Shown: piece after piece, positions 1 through 11,440 of the stretch
How positions within the stretch are numbered: the stretch's first letter is position 1
Layout: every line of letters starts with the position of its first letter
Source of the DNA: Dromaius novaehollandiae
Lineage: Eukaryota; Chordata; Aves; Casuariiformes; Dromaiidae
Direction: 5' to 3'
Length of the DNA: 64,000 nucleotides
NCBI RefSeq assembly: GCF_036370855.1
Contig: NC_088102.1
Location: forward strand, 39,159,835 to 39,223,834
Position numbers and translations under genes: made by a program
Notes under the pieces: generated by a model
Seen by the model: only the letters and a program-made list of their open reading frames with translations
Databases searched by the model: none
Told to the model about the DNA's origin: nothing

Positions 1-3000
1 AAACAGCTTATTCTTTTCTGTGAAATGCAAGACTTTTTTTCCAAGAAGGACAATGATGTGAACACTTGAAAATCCAGTTTTCTGACAAAAAGTATTTAAG
101 TGGAAAATTTGTGTCCAAACCTCGTTATTTCATTATAATTAATATAATATCAGTGATTTCCCACTCCCAGTTCCTTGCTCCCTTTCACCCCCAATTCACT
201 CAAAAATGTTATATAAACATAAAACAAATATTTTCCTCCCTTTGACTTTCTTTGAAGCTCCTAAGTGCTGATTTGCATCACCTGAGAAAAAATTGGCTAG
301 CAGTGATCAACACTTCAGTTGCAAATTTTCTTCCCCTAGGCAGAGGAAGAGAATGAGGACAATTTCATATGCAACTACATCCTGTCACATCCTGCAGTTA
401 AATACCAAATCTAAAACTGACTTCTGCCCTTTTTCCAATTTAGGCCTCACTGGGTATTTTGCTCCATCATGCATTTCTGGTGCATCATGGTTACACAGGA
501 ACCTGCGTTAAACAGCCTGTGTTGTTTTCTGGCGAAAAGAGTATTGCTGAATAGACCTTGAAATATCTATTTTAGCATCATTATGGGCTAGTGAAGTGGT
601 TACTCAGTGGACTGCAATACAGTTGTGTAGAGAGGCAGTGTTTCAGTGGTGCCTTGCCCTGCTGGTAGTAACTGTATCAGCTCCTGCTACTGGGTGCTAC
701 TGCTTGTGGCAGTGCTCTTGGGCAGCACAGGTTTCAGAAGAGCAAATATTATGCAAATTCCATTCCAACACTATAACGAATGTTTGATGTCAGTGTTAAA
801 TAGCCACTAGAAAGGCTACAGTGCCAAATTCAGGCTTGCAGTAGGACTGTCCTGGAGAAATACTGCTCTGTAATGAGTTTTCCTTACCTAATTAAAAACA
901 GAGCCACATCTGGCACCACGTAAGGAAGGAGCTGGTAACACTGATTATGCAAGAGAAAGCCACTGGTTAAACAGTGATTTGCAAACAAAGTGATTGGTAA
1001 AGGACACAGCAGTGAACCAAACAGAACAGCCAGCAAACACATTGTACTAGGCATCTCTACCTGAGTAGCTGGGAGCTCTTTATTCGTGCTGGGTGGAGCT
1101 CAGCAAGCTTCTCTGCTAGACATCAGACATGGTATGTTGCCTTCAGGGAGTTAGCTATATGTGGTCAAAGAGTTGGCCAGGCAGGTCCGATCATGGCTGC
1201 ATCTGGCAGCCATGGCACTGCAAGTAGTGCAAGCTAAACTCTGGCACAATGAGTACTGCAAGCTTAAGAAAGCCCAAAGGAGAGGCATAGGCTCAAGTCG
1301 TCTTCTCTGTACCACTGAGCTCACCTACAGTTGTGTCCCTGCAGTTTAGACACAAGCCTTTGTCCTGGGGATCTGTTGCTTCGTGCATCCCTAAAGAATG
1401 TAATTGTTGTTTTAACCAAAGTGTTGGGGGAATTGACTGTTACAGGTGCAGGGTAACCTAGGCAGAGCTGTTCAGGGCTCTGGGTTCAGACTCCTCATTT
1501 CACTGTGCATTAGAAAAGAGCAGAATGAAGGAGGACAAATGGCCCATTTTGGTGCAACGCACAGATCCTCTAGTGTGTAAAAGAAGCAAAACACTCAACA
1601 AGGAGTGGAAGATGAAGATGCACTTCAAGAAATATGGAACTGAGGAGGTTACAATTGATAGGAAGGGCATTTTCACAATGTGGCAGAAAGGCTGCTATGT
1701 TAGCAAAGACTCTGAGTGTGCATACCCACAGGAGGCCACAGTCTGTTTCTAATAGGATGGATGTCAAAGACCATAAAGCCTAGAATTAATCAAAGTTTTC
1801 AGACCCCCACAACAAATTCAGCTGACAATACTGGAAGCTTTCTGTTGCTCACGGTGAATGTCAGCTTCAAAGAATACTTCTGGTGTTCTCTGAGTGCTCT
1901 GCATATTGCTACTAGATCAGACATAAATAATATTCCTCCGTATCCTAGATAATCTCTAACTGTTGTTGCTTATTTCCACATCATAGCTCTTTAGCAGTTT
2001 CCCCTCAGGGGTGGTAAGTGTATAAAATTTGTGGTAATCATGAGGATTAACATTAATTGGTGCTGGAACTCCTTGTTTTAAAGGAGAGGACTTTTGCCTC
2101 GATGTTTTCAAATTAATGGTCAATCTGTTTAATTAATAGATTGGCTTAGCAGGAATCTGTTCCCTTCCTGTGTGCTTCATACCCAAATGTATACCAGTAA
2201 GGAATCAAGCTTGCTTACCCTTCCTTTAAAGCACAAAGATCTTTTCAAATCCTTAACTCTGTGCTTTCCTATATCTTACCTAGAGGGTGCTCTGCTAAGA
2301 CTTTTACAGAAATAAGATTCACAAACTACCTGAATTCTCTTTGCAGTTAGGGAAATAATTATTTTATGTAATGTAATTTTCTTTAAACCATGACAGTCTT
2401 AACTCTAACTTAAGGCTAAATGACTGTTCAGCAAGAGAGAGAGTAGAATTCACCTCGTAATAAGACTAAAGCAATATAAACAAGCCAGGCCCACTTGGGG
2501 TTTTGAGTTAATATCTATGTCAAATACATCTTTCAGTATCTCTAAATTTTCCAAAGAATGAGACATTTTCCTCCTTTATAAATGTATTTATAATAGGTCC
2601 CATTCTTTTTCACCTAAGCTCACTACATATATTTCCTGCTGGTCTGTCCCGGATCCCCATAATTAATTATGTTTGAATTGAAATTAATCTCCAGTGAAAC
2701 ATCATCTAATTTGTTGAAATACTATAGGCACCTGTATCATAACCCAATGAAAAACTGCTGTAGCACAGTTTTAAGAAGCTCCAGATCTGGCTCCCCTATT
2801 ACTTGGAATATGGATGTTCCCAATAAAAAGCAGCCTGAAATAGCCAGGAAAGGCAGTGCTTTGGCCTTAGAATAAAGAATGCCCCAAGATTTTTTTCCCT
2901 CTTCTTCTGAGCTCCTGTAGCAGCTGTGCGCCACTTAAATGGGAGACTGTACCTGAGTTTACCTTCCATTATGCTCTTGGGTGTTATAATGACCTGCTTT

Positions 3001-4370
3001 GAAAGGCCACCCCACAGAAAACTGATACTTCCCTGGCATGTGCACTGGGGAATGATCCAGAGGCATCTGAGGTCTCATTTACGAATGAGTTGAGCACGTG
3101 CTGACATGTTCTTTTGAACTGTGCTGCGGACCTTGCAGCCTATGGCCAGCTAAGGGTGACAATCAAACCAGGTTTAGGCACGAGGGGCTACAAGGGTTTT
3201 TCAGCACTGATTATGGTAATTTTAACAAACAGGAGGTTTAGGACTTGATCTCCATTTAATCGATACCAATGAAAAGGTTGCTCTTCACTCGAGTACGCTT
3301 TGGATTGGGCCTTCAGAATGGCTGAATCAGCCAGAAATCAGTGTGTCAAGCAAGCAGAAATCATACCTATAGAGAAGCTGAGTGAAACTACTGAAAACAA
3401 AAACCACTTCTTTGCAGCCTCCCTGCAGGCTAAGTAACACCAAACAATTCTAATTTAAATCACAACCAGTAGGGAATAATCTCTAGGGCCTGATGTACTT
3501 TATCCTGCTCAGATAATAACAGTGATACAATTGCAATTATGGTGATAATGCTCAGAATTCCTTTGCGTAATCTTGAGTTGTGATGATTTACTGTTTGGTA
3601 ATTAGCTTGCTGGAGTCTCAAGGATGGAATAATCTCCCCTATTTACATAATCAAGGCATCAAAGACTTTAGAGCAGGGCATGTTATCAGCAGATGGCCAT
3701 AGAATGTGTGTTGGGTTCCCCTAGTTTTTGTACCTCATGTTGCGTGCAGTCTTGGCACCTTTTACCCTATAGCACCAATTTGCTGTCTTCTACTAATTAA
3801 GCGTAAGTGACATTAATATAGAGAACTCTTCCTTGGTGTTCTGTGTTGCTGTCAGTCTGTTAAAAGCACATTCAGAGGCAGCCATGTACCTCTTCTGTGT
3901 CTTAATCGGTGCTGTAAGGAGCAGGATTTGAGGAAATCAGGCAAAACTTCGAATCTCCTCCCCTCCAAAAAAAAGGAAAAAGCACTCTGTGGACTCTGCA
4001 TACCCACCCAAGGTGGAGATGAGAAGAAAAATTAGAAAAAAGCCTTTGTCAAAGCGGTTAGAACAAGTAGAACAAAATATAGAAAGAACAAAATTCACAG
4101 AGAGAACAAATAAATGGATAATTATTATTATGATTGTCTGATTTTCTACAATCTCAGAAACCACATGGCAAAGTTTTAATCTGGAAGGAGTCTTGGAATT
4201 TCTGTTCCGAGCAGAAACAAACTACCATGATCCTTTCTTACATTATAAAAAAATCTTGGATCCCCCCTCTCCACCCCGGTACAAGCCACAGATTATGATC
4301 TGTTGCAGGAAGAGAACATTAAAGCCGTCAGAATGTATTAGGCTGCTGCAGCAACACAAAAGCCCCTGTC
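1..4370. other. Gene-free AT-rich flank
   Basis: No recognisable exon, RNA gene or intact mobile element was seen here. Open frames are under 80 codons and look random. In human, GALNT16 lies on this side of ERH and points towards it, so this stretch may be its downstream flank or 3' UTR, but nothing in the sequence proves that. Confidence 0.5.
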
Positions 4371-4374
4371 ACGC

Positions 4375-4500
4375 AGGGGCTGTGCGTGCTTCGGGTGTCC
4401 CTGAAGGGCTGTGGATGCCTCAGGTGTCCCTGAAGGGCTGTGGTGCCTCGGGTGTCACGGAGGGGCTGTGGGTGCCCCGCGGTCAGGGAGGGGCTGGGGG
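4375..4500. repeat. Short ~31-bp tandem repeat at the edge of the CpG island
   Basis: About four degenerate copies of a unit built on GGGCTGTGGATGCCTC followed by GGTGTCCCTGAA run into the CpG island. They keep frame poorly and are probably a local minisatellite rather than coding sequence. Confidence 0.6.
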
Positions 4501-4800
4501 GGGGCGGGGCTCTGGGCACCCGGAGCGAACGGCGCGGCCGCCGCCAACCGCCGTCGCGCGCCGTTCGCTGCTCTGAGGTCCGGGCGCGCGGGCGGAGCGG
4601 CAGGAGCCGGGCGCGCGGCCCGCAGCCATCCCCGCCGCGATTGGCTGGCGCGCGCGTGGCGGGCGCGCCTTTAAAGGAGGCGCTCGCGACCGCTGAGGTG
4701 CAGTCCCAGTGCACAGCCGCCTGCATTGAAGTGAGGGTCGGGGCTAGAATGGGCACTGCGGGGGCCAGAGGGTGAACACTGAAGTGACGTACAGGGGCGG
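4440..4800. promoter_or_regulatory. CpG-island promoter, orphan
   Basis: The base composition jumps to very GC- and CpG-rich sequence. An inverted CCAAT box (ATTGGCT, 4640-4646) is followed by a TATA-like TTTAAA (4671-4676) inside the palindrome CCTTTAAAGG, which would place a plus-strand start near 4700. A GTGAGG splice-donor-like site follows at about 4731. No known gene starts here. The likeliest reading is the promoter of an uncharacterised spliced transcript running right (candidate exons at 9.4-11.4 kb). A divergent leftward gene is possible but no exon supports it. Confidence 0.55.
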
Positions 4801-4989
4801 GAGACCTGGGATGGCCGCCGTCTTTTAAGATCTGAGGGATGAAGATGGGAGGAGTGGGAGATGAGGTGTTTTCTTCCCCTCCATTGCGGGGAAGGCAGGC
4901 AGCTGTCACGGCTGAGGGGGCTGGACTGAGCCTGCGATGGGAATTGCTGGGATAGCCTTGGAGGGCTCAGGCTGCTGGGGAGATAATGA

Positions 4990-7900
4990 TGGATTTAATG
5001 ATAAACGTTGAGGTGACGCTTGAACAGGGTAGGACCATGACAGAGAGCACAGAGGGGAAGTATTAGGCAGGAAGTAGGGAGGTATCTCAGAGGGCAGCAC
5101 CTCGCTGTTTTAGTGGGAAACCCTGACGTACCAGAGAGAGGGAGGAAGCAGGAGGTTTTGCTGGAAGATGCTACCGTACATCAGAAGTGACCACAGGAGG
5201 GTTTTGGTGGGAAATGCTGGGGAACCTGAGAGTGGTACAAAGCAGGAGACTGGCAGAAAAGTCTGAGGTACCTCAGAGCAGAAAATACCAAAGTTTGGGT
5301 GGGAAAAGATGAAGTACCTCTGGGGAGAGAGAGACAGCACTTTGGAGGAAAACGCTGAGGTAGCTTAGATGGGGTAGGGCAAACAATTTGGAGGGAGAAG
5401 CTGAGGTCCTGTAGTGGGGCGAGGGTGAGTATTTTGGAAGGGAAGGGAAGGATGAGGTACCACTGAGGGGACAGAGAGAACATTTTGGAGGGAAAAGTTG
5501 TGGTAATATAGCGGGGGGAGAGGAAGGTTTGAAAGGAAATGATGAGGTAAAGGAGTGGGGACAGGGTGAGCACTTTTGGAGGAAGATGCTGAGGTAACTC
5601 TAGAGGGGACCGAGTGAGCATTTTAGAGGGAAATGCTGATATACCTGAGGGGGACAAGGCAAGCATTTTAGAGGGAAAAGCTGAGAAAACTTAGTGTGGA
5701 CAGGGAGAATAGAGAAAGCCAATGTGAGAGGAGAGAGGGGAAATATTTTGGAGGGAAAAGCTGATGAATTTCAGAGGGAACTCAGTACCCATTTTGGAAG
5801 AAAATCCTGAGGTACCTCAGAGGGGACAGTGTTATCATTTTGGAGGGAAATGCTGAGGTAAATTAGAAGAGGGAGGGCAATGTTTTTGGTGGGAAGAGTT
5901 GAGGTAAGTAATACGGAGCAGGAGAAGCTTTTTGGAGGGAAAAGCTGAGGTAACTTCAGAGAGTATAGAGAGTGCATTTTGAAGGGAAAAACCTGAGGTA
6001 CCTCAGAGGCAACAGGGTGCCCATTTTGGAAGAAAGACCTGAGGCACCTGAGTGGGAACACGGTGCCCATTTTGAAAGAAAAACCTGAGGTACCTCAGAG
6101 AGAATGTGGTGCCCATTTTGGAAGAAAAACTTGAGGTACCTCAGTGGGAACACGGTGCCCATTTTGAAAGCAAACCCTGAGATACCGCGGAGAGAACGTG
6201 GTGCCCATTTTGGAAGAAAAGCCTGAGACACCTCAATGGGAACACGCTGCCCATTTTGAAAAAAAAAAAACTGAGGTACCTCAGAGAGAATGTGGTGCCC
6301 ATTTTGAAAGAAACACTTGAGGTACCTCAGTGGGAACACAGTGCCCATTTTGGAAGAAAATCCTGAGGCATCTCAGAGGGGATAGTGTGAGCATTTTGGA
6401 GGGAAATGCTGAGGTAAATTAGAAGAGGGAGGGCAATGTTTTTGGCGGGAAGAGTTGAGGTAAGTAATACGGAGCAGGCGAAGCTTTTTGGAGGGAAAAG
6501 CTGAGGTAACTTCAGAGAGTATGGAAAGCGCGTTTTGAAGGGAAAAACCTGAGGTACCTCAGAGGCAACAGGGTGCCCATTTTGGAAGAAAAACCTGAGG
6601 CACCTCGGAGGGGATAGTGTGAGCACTTTGGAAGACAAAGCTGTGGTAAATTAAAGGAGATGATAGGGCAAGTTTTTTGTTGGGGAAAGCTGAGGTAACT
6701 AAGGTGGAACAGGAGAAGCTTTTTGGAGGAAAGCTGAGGTAAGTTTAGAGGGGACAGGGAGTGCCTTTCGGAGGGAAAAACCTGAGGTACCTCAGTGGGA
6801 ACACGGTGCCCATTTTGGAAGAAAAACGTGAGGTAACATAGAGATGGGAGGGCGAGCATTTTGGAGGGAAATGCTGAGGTAAATTAGAAGAGGGAGGGCA
6901 ATATTTTTGGCGGGAAAGGCTGAGGTAACTGAGACGGAGCAGGCGAAGCTTTTTGGAGGGAAAAGCTGAGGTAACTGCAGAGAGTACGGAGAGTGCATTT
7001 TGAAGGGAAAACCTGAGGCACCTGAACGGGAACATAGTACCCATTTTGAAAGAAAAACCTGAGGTACCTCAGAGAGAATGTGGTGCCCATTTTGGAAGAA
7101 AAGCCTGAGACACCTCAATGGGACCATGGTGCCCATTTTGAAAGGAAATCCTGAGGTACCTCAGAGAGGGGATAGTGTAAGCATTTTGGAAGGAAATGCT
7201 GAGGTAAATTAGAAGAGGGAGGGCAATGTTTTTGGCAGGAAGAGTTGAGGTAAGTAATACGGAGCAGGAGAAGCTTTTTGGAGGGAAAAGCTGAGAACTT
7301 CAGAGGCAACAGTGTGCCCATTTTGGAATAAAAACCTGAGGCATCAGAGCAGGAACACGGTGCCCATTTGGAAGAAAAACCTGAGGTACCTCAGAGAGAA
7401 CGCGGGGCCCATTTTGGAAGAAAAGCTTGAGGTACCTCAAAGAGAATGTGGTGCCCATTTTGGAAGAAAAACCTGAGGTACCTCAGAGAGAATGCGGGGC
7501 CCATTTTGGAAGAAAATCCTGAGGTACCTCAGCAGGAACATGGTGCCCATTTTGGAAGAAAATCCTGAGACACCTCAATGGGACCATGGTGCCCATTTTG
7601 AAAGGAAACCCTGAGGTACCTCAGGGAGGGGATAGTGTAAGCATTTTGGAAGGAAATGCTGAGGTAAATTAGAAGAGGGAGGGCAATGTTTTTGGCGGGA
7701 AGAGTTGAGGTAAGTAATACGGAGCAGGCGAAGCTTTTTGGAGGGAAAAGCTGAGGTAACTTCAGAGAGTATGGAGAGTGCATTTTGAAGGGAAAACCTG
7801 AGGTACCTCAGAGGCAACAGGGTGCCTATTTTGGAAGAAAAGCTTGAGGTACCTCAGCAGGAACATGGTGCCTATTTTGAAAGAAAAACCTGAGGTACCT

Positions 7901-9150
7901 CAGAGGGGATAGTGTGAGCATTTTGGAAGACAAAGCTGTGGTAAATTAGAGGAGAGAGGACAAGGTTTTGTTGGGAAAAGTTGAGGTAACTGAGACAGAG
8001 CAGGAGAAGCTTTTTGGAGGAAAGCTGAGGTAATTTCAGAGGGGACAGGGAGTGCCTTTTGAAGGGAAAAACCTGAGCTACCTCAGAGAGAATGCGGTGC
8101 CCATTTTGGAAGAAACACTTGAGGTAACATAGAGATGGGAGGGTGAGCATTTTGGAGGGAAATGCTGAGGTAAATTAGAAGAGGGAGGGCAATGTTTTTG
8201 GTGGGAAGAGTTGAGGTAAGTAATACGGAGCAGGAGAAGCTTTTTGGAGGGAAAAGCTGAGGTAACTGCAGAGAGTACGGAGAGTGCATTTTGAAGGGAA
8301 AAGCTGAGACACCTCAGAGGCAACAGGGTGCCCATTTTGGAAGAAAAGCCAGAGGTACCTCAAAGAGAACACGGTGCCCATTTTGAAAGAATAACCTGAG
8401 GTACCTCAGCAGGAACATGGTGCCCATTTTGGAAGAAAATCCTGAGGTACCTCAGCAGGAACATGGTGCCCATTTTGGAAGAAAATCCTGAGGCACCTCA
8501 GAGGGGATAGTGCGAGCATTTTGGAGGGAAATGCTGAGGTTAATTAGAAGAGGGAGGGCAAGGTTTTTGGTGCGAAAAGTTGAGGTAACCTAGATGGGAC
8601 AGGGGAAGCATTTTGGAGGTTGAGCAAGTGGAGGTACTGCAGAGGGGAGACAGCTGGCATTCTGGTAGTAAAAGTTGTGGTGCCTCAGCAGGGACAGGGT
8701 GAGCCCTTCTGGAAAGAAAGTGTAAAGTAACTCAAATTAGGCAGGGTGCACATTATGGAGAGAAACCTGAGGTAACTAGAGGCGACAGGGCAGGTATGTG
8801 GGATGAATATACTGAGGTAACATTGAGTGGGGCCTGGACGTGTATTTTGGAGGGAAAAGCTGCAGCAACTTAGGGCATGGAGCAAGCATATTGGAGGGTA
8901 CTTCAGGGAAGACAGTGAGAACATTTTGAAGGGATGGCTGAGGTACCACAGAGGGGATAGTTATATAATTTTAGAGTGGAAAGACTGAGGTACTCCTGAG
9001 CAGGCATCGGTGGGTTTGGCAGTAGTTTGGTATGTTCTGAAGTATGACAGAGTCATGGTGAAGATAGGATTTCTAGATGACAGCAAAGACATTTGAGCAG
9101 GAAAGGCTGTGGCATCTCCAGAAGCAAAAGCTGAGGTCATTAGGCTGGAA
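4990..9150. repeat. Higher-order minisatellite, ~46-bp unit, about 4 kb
   Basis: The region is an almost uninterrupted array of ~44-46-bp units. A typical unit runs from GAGGTACCTCAGAG through GTGCCCATTTTGGAAG to AAAACCT. Units at 6000-8500 are very alike, while those before about 5700 and after about 8550 are degenerate, the pattern expected when an array is homogenised from its middle. A distinctive multi-unit block (AAATTAGAAGAGGGAGGGCA, then a unit with AAGTAATACGGAGCAGG, then one with AGAGTGCATTTTGAAGG) recurs at about 5860, 6416, 6881, 7206, 7666, 8172 and, diverged, 8541. The spacings are close to multiples of 46 bp, which shows higher-order amplification. The minus strand has few stops, so many overlapping frames stay open; they are not believed to be genes. 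The array would lie in intron 1 if the candidate transcript here is real. Confidence 0.9.
8399..8490. repeat. Two identical adjacent 46-bp units
   Basis: Two neighbouring units (8399-8444 and 8445-8490) are base-for-base identical, each starting AGGTACCTCAGCAGGAACAT. This is a recent single-unit duplication and fixes the unit length at exactly 46 bp. Confidence 0.9.
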
Positions 9151-9418
9151 AGATAAGAGAAGAGAAGAAATATGGTATCACATGAGGGACAATATGAAGT
9201 TTCAAGATTTTGAAAGTAGAAGAAAGGATGCAGATTTCATCAGCACATGTTGAATGAGCTTTCTTGGTTTCTCTACCGCGTTTCTTTTGTAGGTACTAAG
9301 ATGCAGAACAGATGAACTGGCGGTTATGGAGTAGGATTTTCAAACAGTCATGAAAAAAAGCGCGCTTATAGGGATGAATAAAATTTAACAGCTGAGTCTT
9401 TGTATTTTTCTTTGTTAG

Positions 9419-9496
9419 AGCTCTGCAGCTGAAGCTTCAGAATACGTTCCAGGACACCATCTCTCCTGGAGGAAGACAGCTGAGCAGGAGTTCCTG
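9419..9496 (+). ncRNA. Candidate internal exon (78 bp)
   Basis: A pyrimidine-rich acceptor ending TTTGTTAG precedes the segment and the strong donor CTG|GTGAGT follows it. The 78 bases are open in at least two frames. In one frame the exon ends ...TAEQEFL at phase 0. No family resemblance was recognised. Confidence 0.35.
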
Positions 9497-9729
9497 GTGA
9501 GTTTAGGAAGCAGTTTTCCAGCTGTAGAGAAGATTGGGGTGGGAAAAGGAAGCAAGGAAGAATGAAGAGGAAGAGGCAACTAGCATCTCACCTTGCCCCT
9601 TTTGGGAACTGCAGGGAGGATGCAGCCCTGACAAAAGGACTGGAGCTCCAGAAGTCAGTTGTTCCTGGCGGGGGGGAGGGATTTGGAGTTGGTGCTTCTC
9701 ATCCCGAGTGTGCATGTTCTCCTTTGCAG

Positions 9730-9856
9730 CAGCAGCTGGTGGAGAAGGAAGCGGAGGAGTGGTGTGGAGCGTCAAGTCAAGAGGGAGGAAGAAGAGAGGA
9801 TGAGGAAGACTGTGGGGGGGAGAAAGGGAAGGGCACTCTGGGCAAAGGGAGCTCCC
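9730..9856 (+). ncRNA. Candidate internal exon, acidic and glycine-rich frame
   Basis: The acceptor CTCCTTTGCAG lies immediately before the exon and the donor CCT|GTAAGC after it. In the frame continuing from the 78-bp exon it reads QQLVEKEAEEWCG, then an E/G/K-rich stretch, with no stop. The purine-rich composition also resembles an exonic splicing enhancer, so an open frame may be accidental. Confidence 0.35.
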
Positions 9857-9908
9857 TGTAAGCAGGGCTGCAGTGAGGCGAGAGCATCGCTGGCACTGTC
9901 AGGATTTT

Positions 9909-9931
9909 TTTTTTTTTTTTTTCTTAAAGCT
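9909..9931. repeat. Poly(T) tract
   Basis: A run of about 20 T follows the candidate exon end. It may be the A-tail of an old minus-strand insertion, but no element body was recognised next to it. Confidence 0.6.
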
Positions 9932-10219
9932 TTAGCAGGACTACTTCCAACAACCTAGAAAACTGTTTTGGGGAAGTCATGCCTATTTTTTGGTGAGAAA
10001 GCATTGCTTCCCCACATCCCTTCCCTGTATTTCCTTTCAAAATACTTCTTTTTGTGTGCTTCTTGGTGCACAGGGTGTTGGGTATGGGATGTGTGGGTAA
10101 CAGGGAGTTTTCCAGCAAAGAGATCTGGCATTTGAGGATGTGCCCAGTCTTGGAGAACAGTACTGAGGAGCAGGGATTTGGGGCTCGTTTTCTCTGATCC
10201 AGATGTGTGTTTCTCTTTC

Positions 10220-11440
10220 AGCACCTGCACAGAGGGAGCCAAAGGACCTCGGCATCCTGAGGAAATTTTCCTTTTGTGCTGAAACAGCTTCTGGATCTCC
10301 CCTTTTCCCAGTTACTTAATGTTATGGTAACTCAAGAAAACAGTTTGTCAAACTGTATATTACACGCTCAGCCACTTTCATACACTGCTCTGCTTTAACT
10401 CATGCCAACAGAGTTGCACTGCACATGCAGTTTTAACTCTGCTCTGACCACTGGAGTCTTTTGCTGAGGTGAGGCTAGTGTGTGGCTGTCCTAGGGGGTT
10501 CCAGGTGGAATCTCAGGGACTGTGTGGTGCCTTCCAGGCAGGAGTTCGGTGGTCGTGCAGTGCTGTGGTGGAAGTTTTGTGGTAGGAGTTTGGTGGTACT
10601 GTAGTGCGGCTGTGGAATTTTCCAGGCAGGAGTTCAGTGGTAGTGCAGTGTCGTGGAGGCTCTGTGGTAGGGGTATGGTGTTATTGCAGTGTTGTGGAAG
10701 TTTCTAGGAAGGTGTTTGGTGGTAGTGCAATGTTGTTGTACGAGGAGTTATTTGTTTTGGTTTATCTTTGGCCTGCAGCATAAGCAGTAGGACACTGCGT
10801 TTAGCATGAGTAGATGAGAATCAGAGCCGCAGAGGCCTGCTAGGTGCAGAGTAGGGAGCAGAGTTGAGGTTGCCTGTGTGGCGCAATTGGCCTGGTGAGC
10901 AGTTAATTTGAGCTGGGTTTCTGAAAGTGGCCCAGGCCCTCCCTGGCTACTTAAGCCTCTGTCCTTGTGCCCCACGAGCCTGAGGAGGGCCGTGCGTAAC
11001 CGAAGAGGTGCCAGTGCTCCAGGGCAGCACCGCAAGCCCGAACCTCGCTGACTTCGAAAGAAAGTGAAAGTGTAATGTTTGCAGCAAGTTGAGCTAGAGC
11101 TTCTGCTAAACAGCTAATGAACTCTGCCCACAGTTGCCTGGGGTAGAAGTTCCACTTTGGCTTTTCCCCCCCCAGATTCAATGCAAAGGTCATGGCAAGA
11201 GATGGTATTGTAAATTATCAACCTAAAATACCATTGTTCTTACCATGTTAGGTTAATGTAGTTAAAGTTCAGACAGATGCTGGAGTTCGTCTGAGCTAAG
11301 CCTGAACAAACGCAACACACCTGTGAACTCTGTGGTGAAAATGAAGCAGCAGCTGCATCTTGGGGAGCTTGGAATGTTTTAAGGCAATGCCTCACCTCCT
11401 ACTGTAGTTTTATATAATAAAGCCTGTATATTCAGGAAGC
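10220..11440 (+). ncRNA. Candidate terminal exon with poly(A) signal
   Basis: A strong acceptor (TTTCTCTTTCAG) precedes 10220. Joined to the previous exon, the shared frame runs 16 complete codons after the split codon and stops at TGA (10269-10271). AATAAA at 11416-11421 could end the transcript. The small 10.5-kb tandem repeat would lie inside this exon. Confidence 0.28.
10520..10745. repeat. Imperfect ~40-bp (paired ~85-bp) tandem repeat
   Basis: Motifs such as CCAGGCAGGAGTTC, GGTGGTAGTGCAGTG and TTTGTGGTAGGAGT alternate about five times with variable spacing. The stretch is G/T-rich on the plus strand. It differs from the 46-bp array and appears older. Confidence 0.65.

Larger units (their letters stand above)
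4690..11440 (+). ncRNA. Candidate spliced transcript, lncRNA or small protein gene
   Basis: This is inferred from signals only. A CpG-island promoter at 4.5-4.7 kb could start it. Candidate exons follow at 9419-9496, 9730-9856 and 10220 onward, each with consensus-like splice sites, and an AATAAA lies at 11416-11421. The second and third exons share an open frame across the junction, and the last exon continues that frame for 16 complete codons to a TGA. No start codon in a supported first exon was found, and the encoded peptide, rich in Glu, Gly and Lys, is not one I recognise. A long noncoding RNA is at least as likely as a protein gene. The 46-bp minisatellite would fall in intron 1. Confidence 0.3.

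Noticed and set aside
5181-8924. Many overlapping minus-strand ORFs in the minisatellite
   Set aside because: They are the same 46-bp unit read in rotating frames; no start signal or promoter supports them as genes.
5000-9000. CRISPR-like regular repeats
   Set aside because: The repeats are contiguous 46-bp units without unique spacers, in vertebrate DNA; this is a minisatellite.
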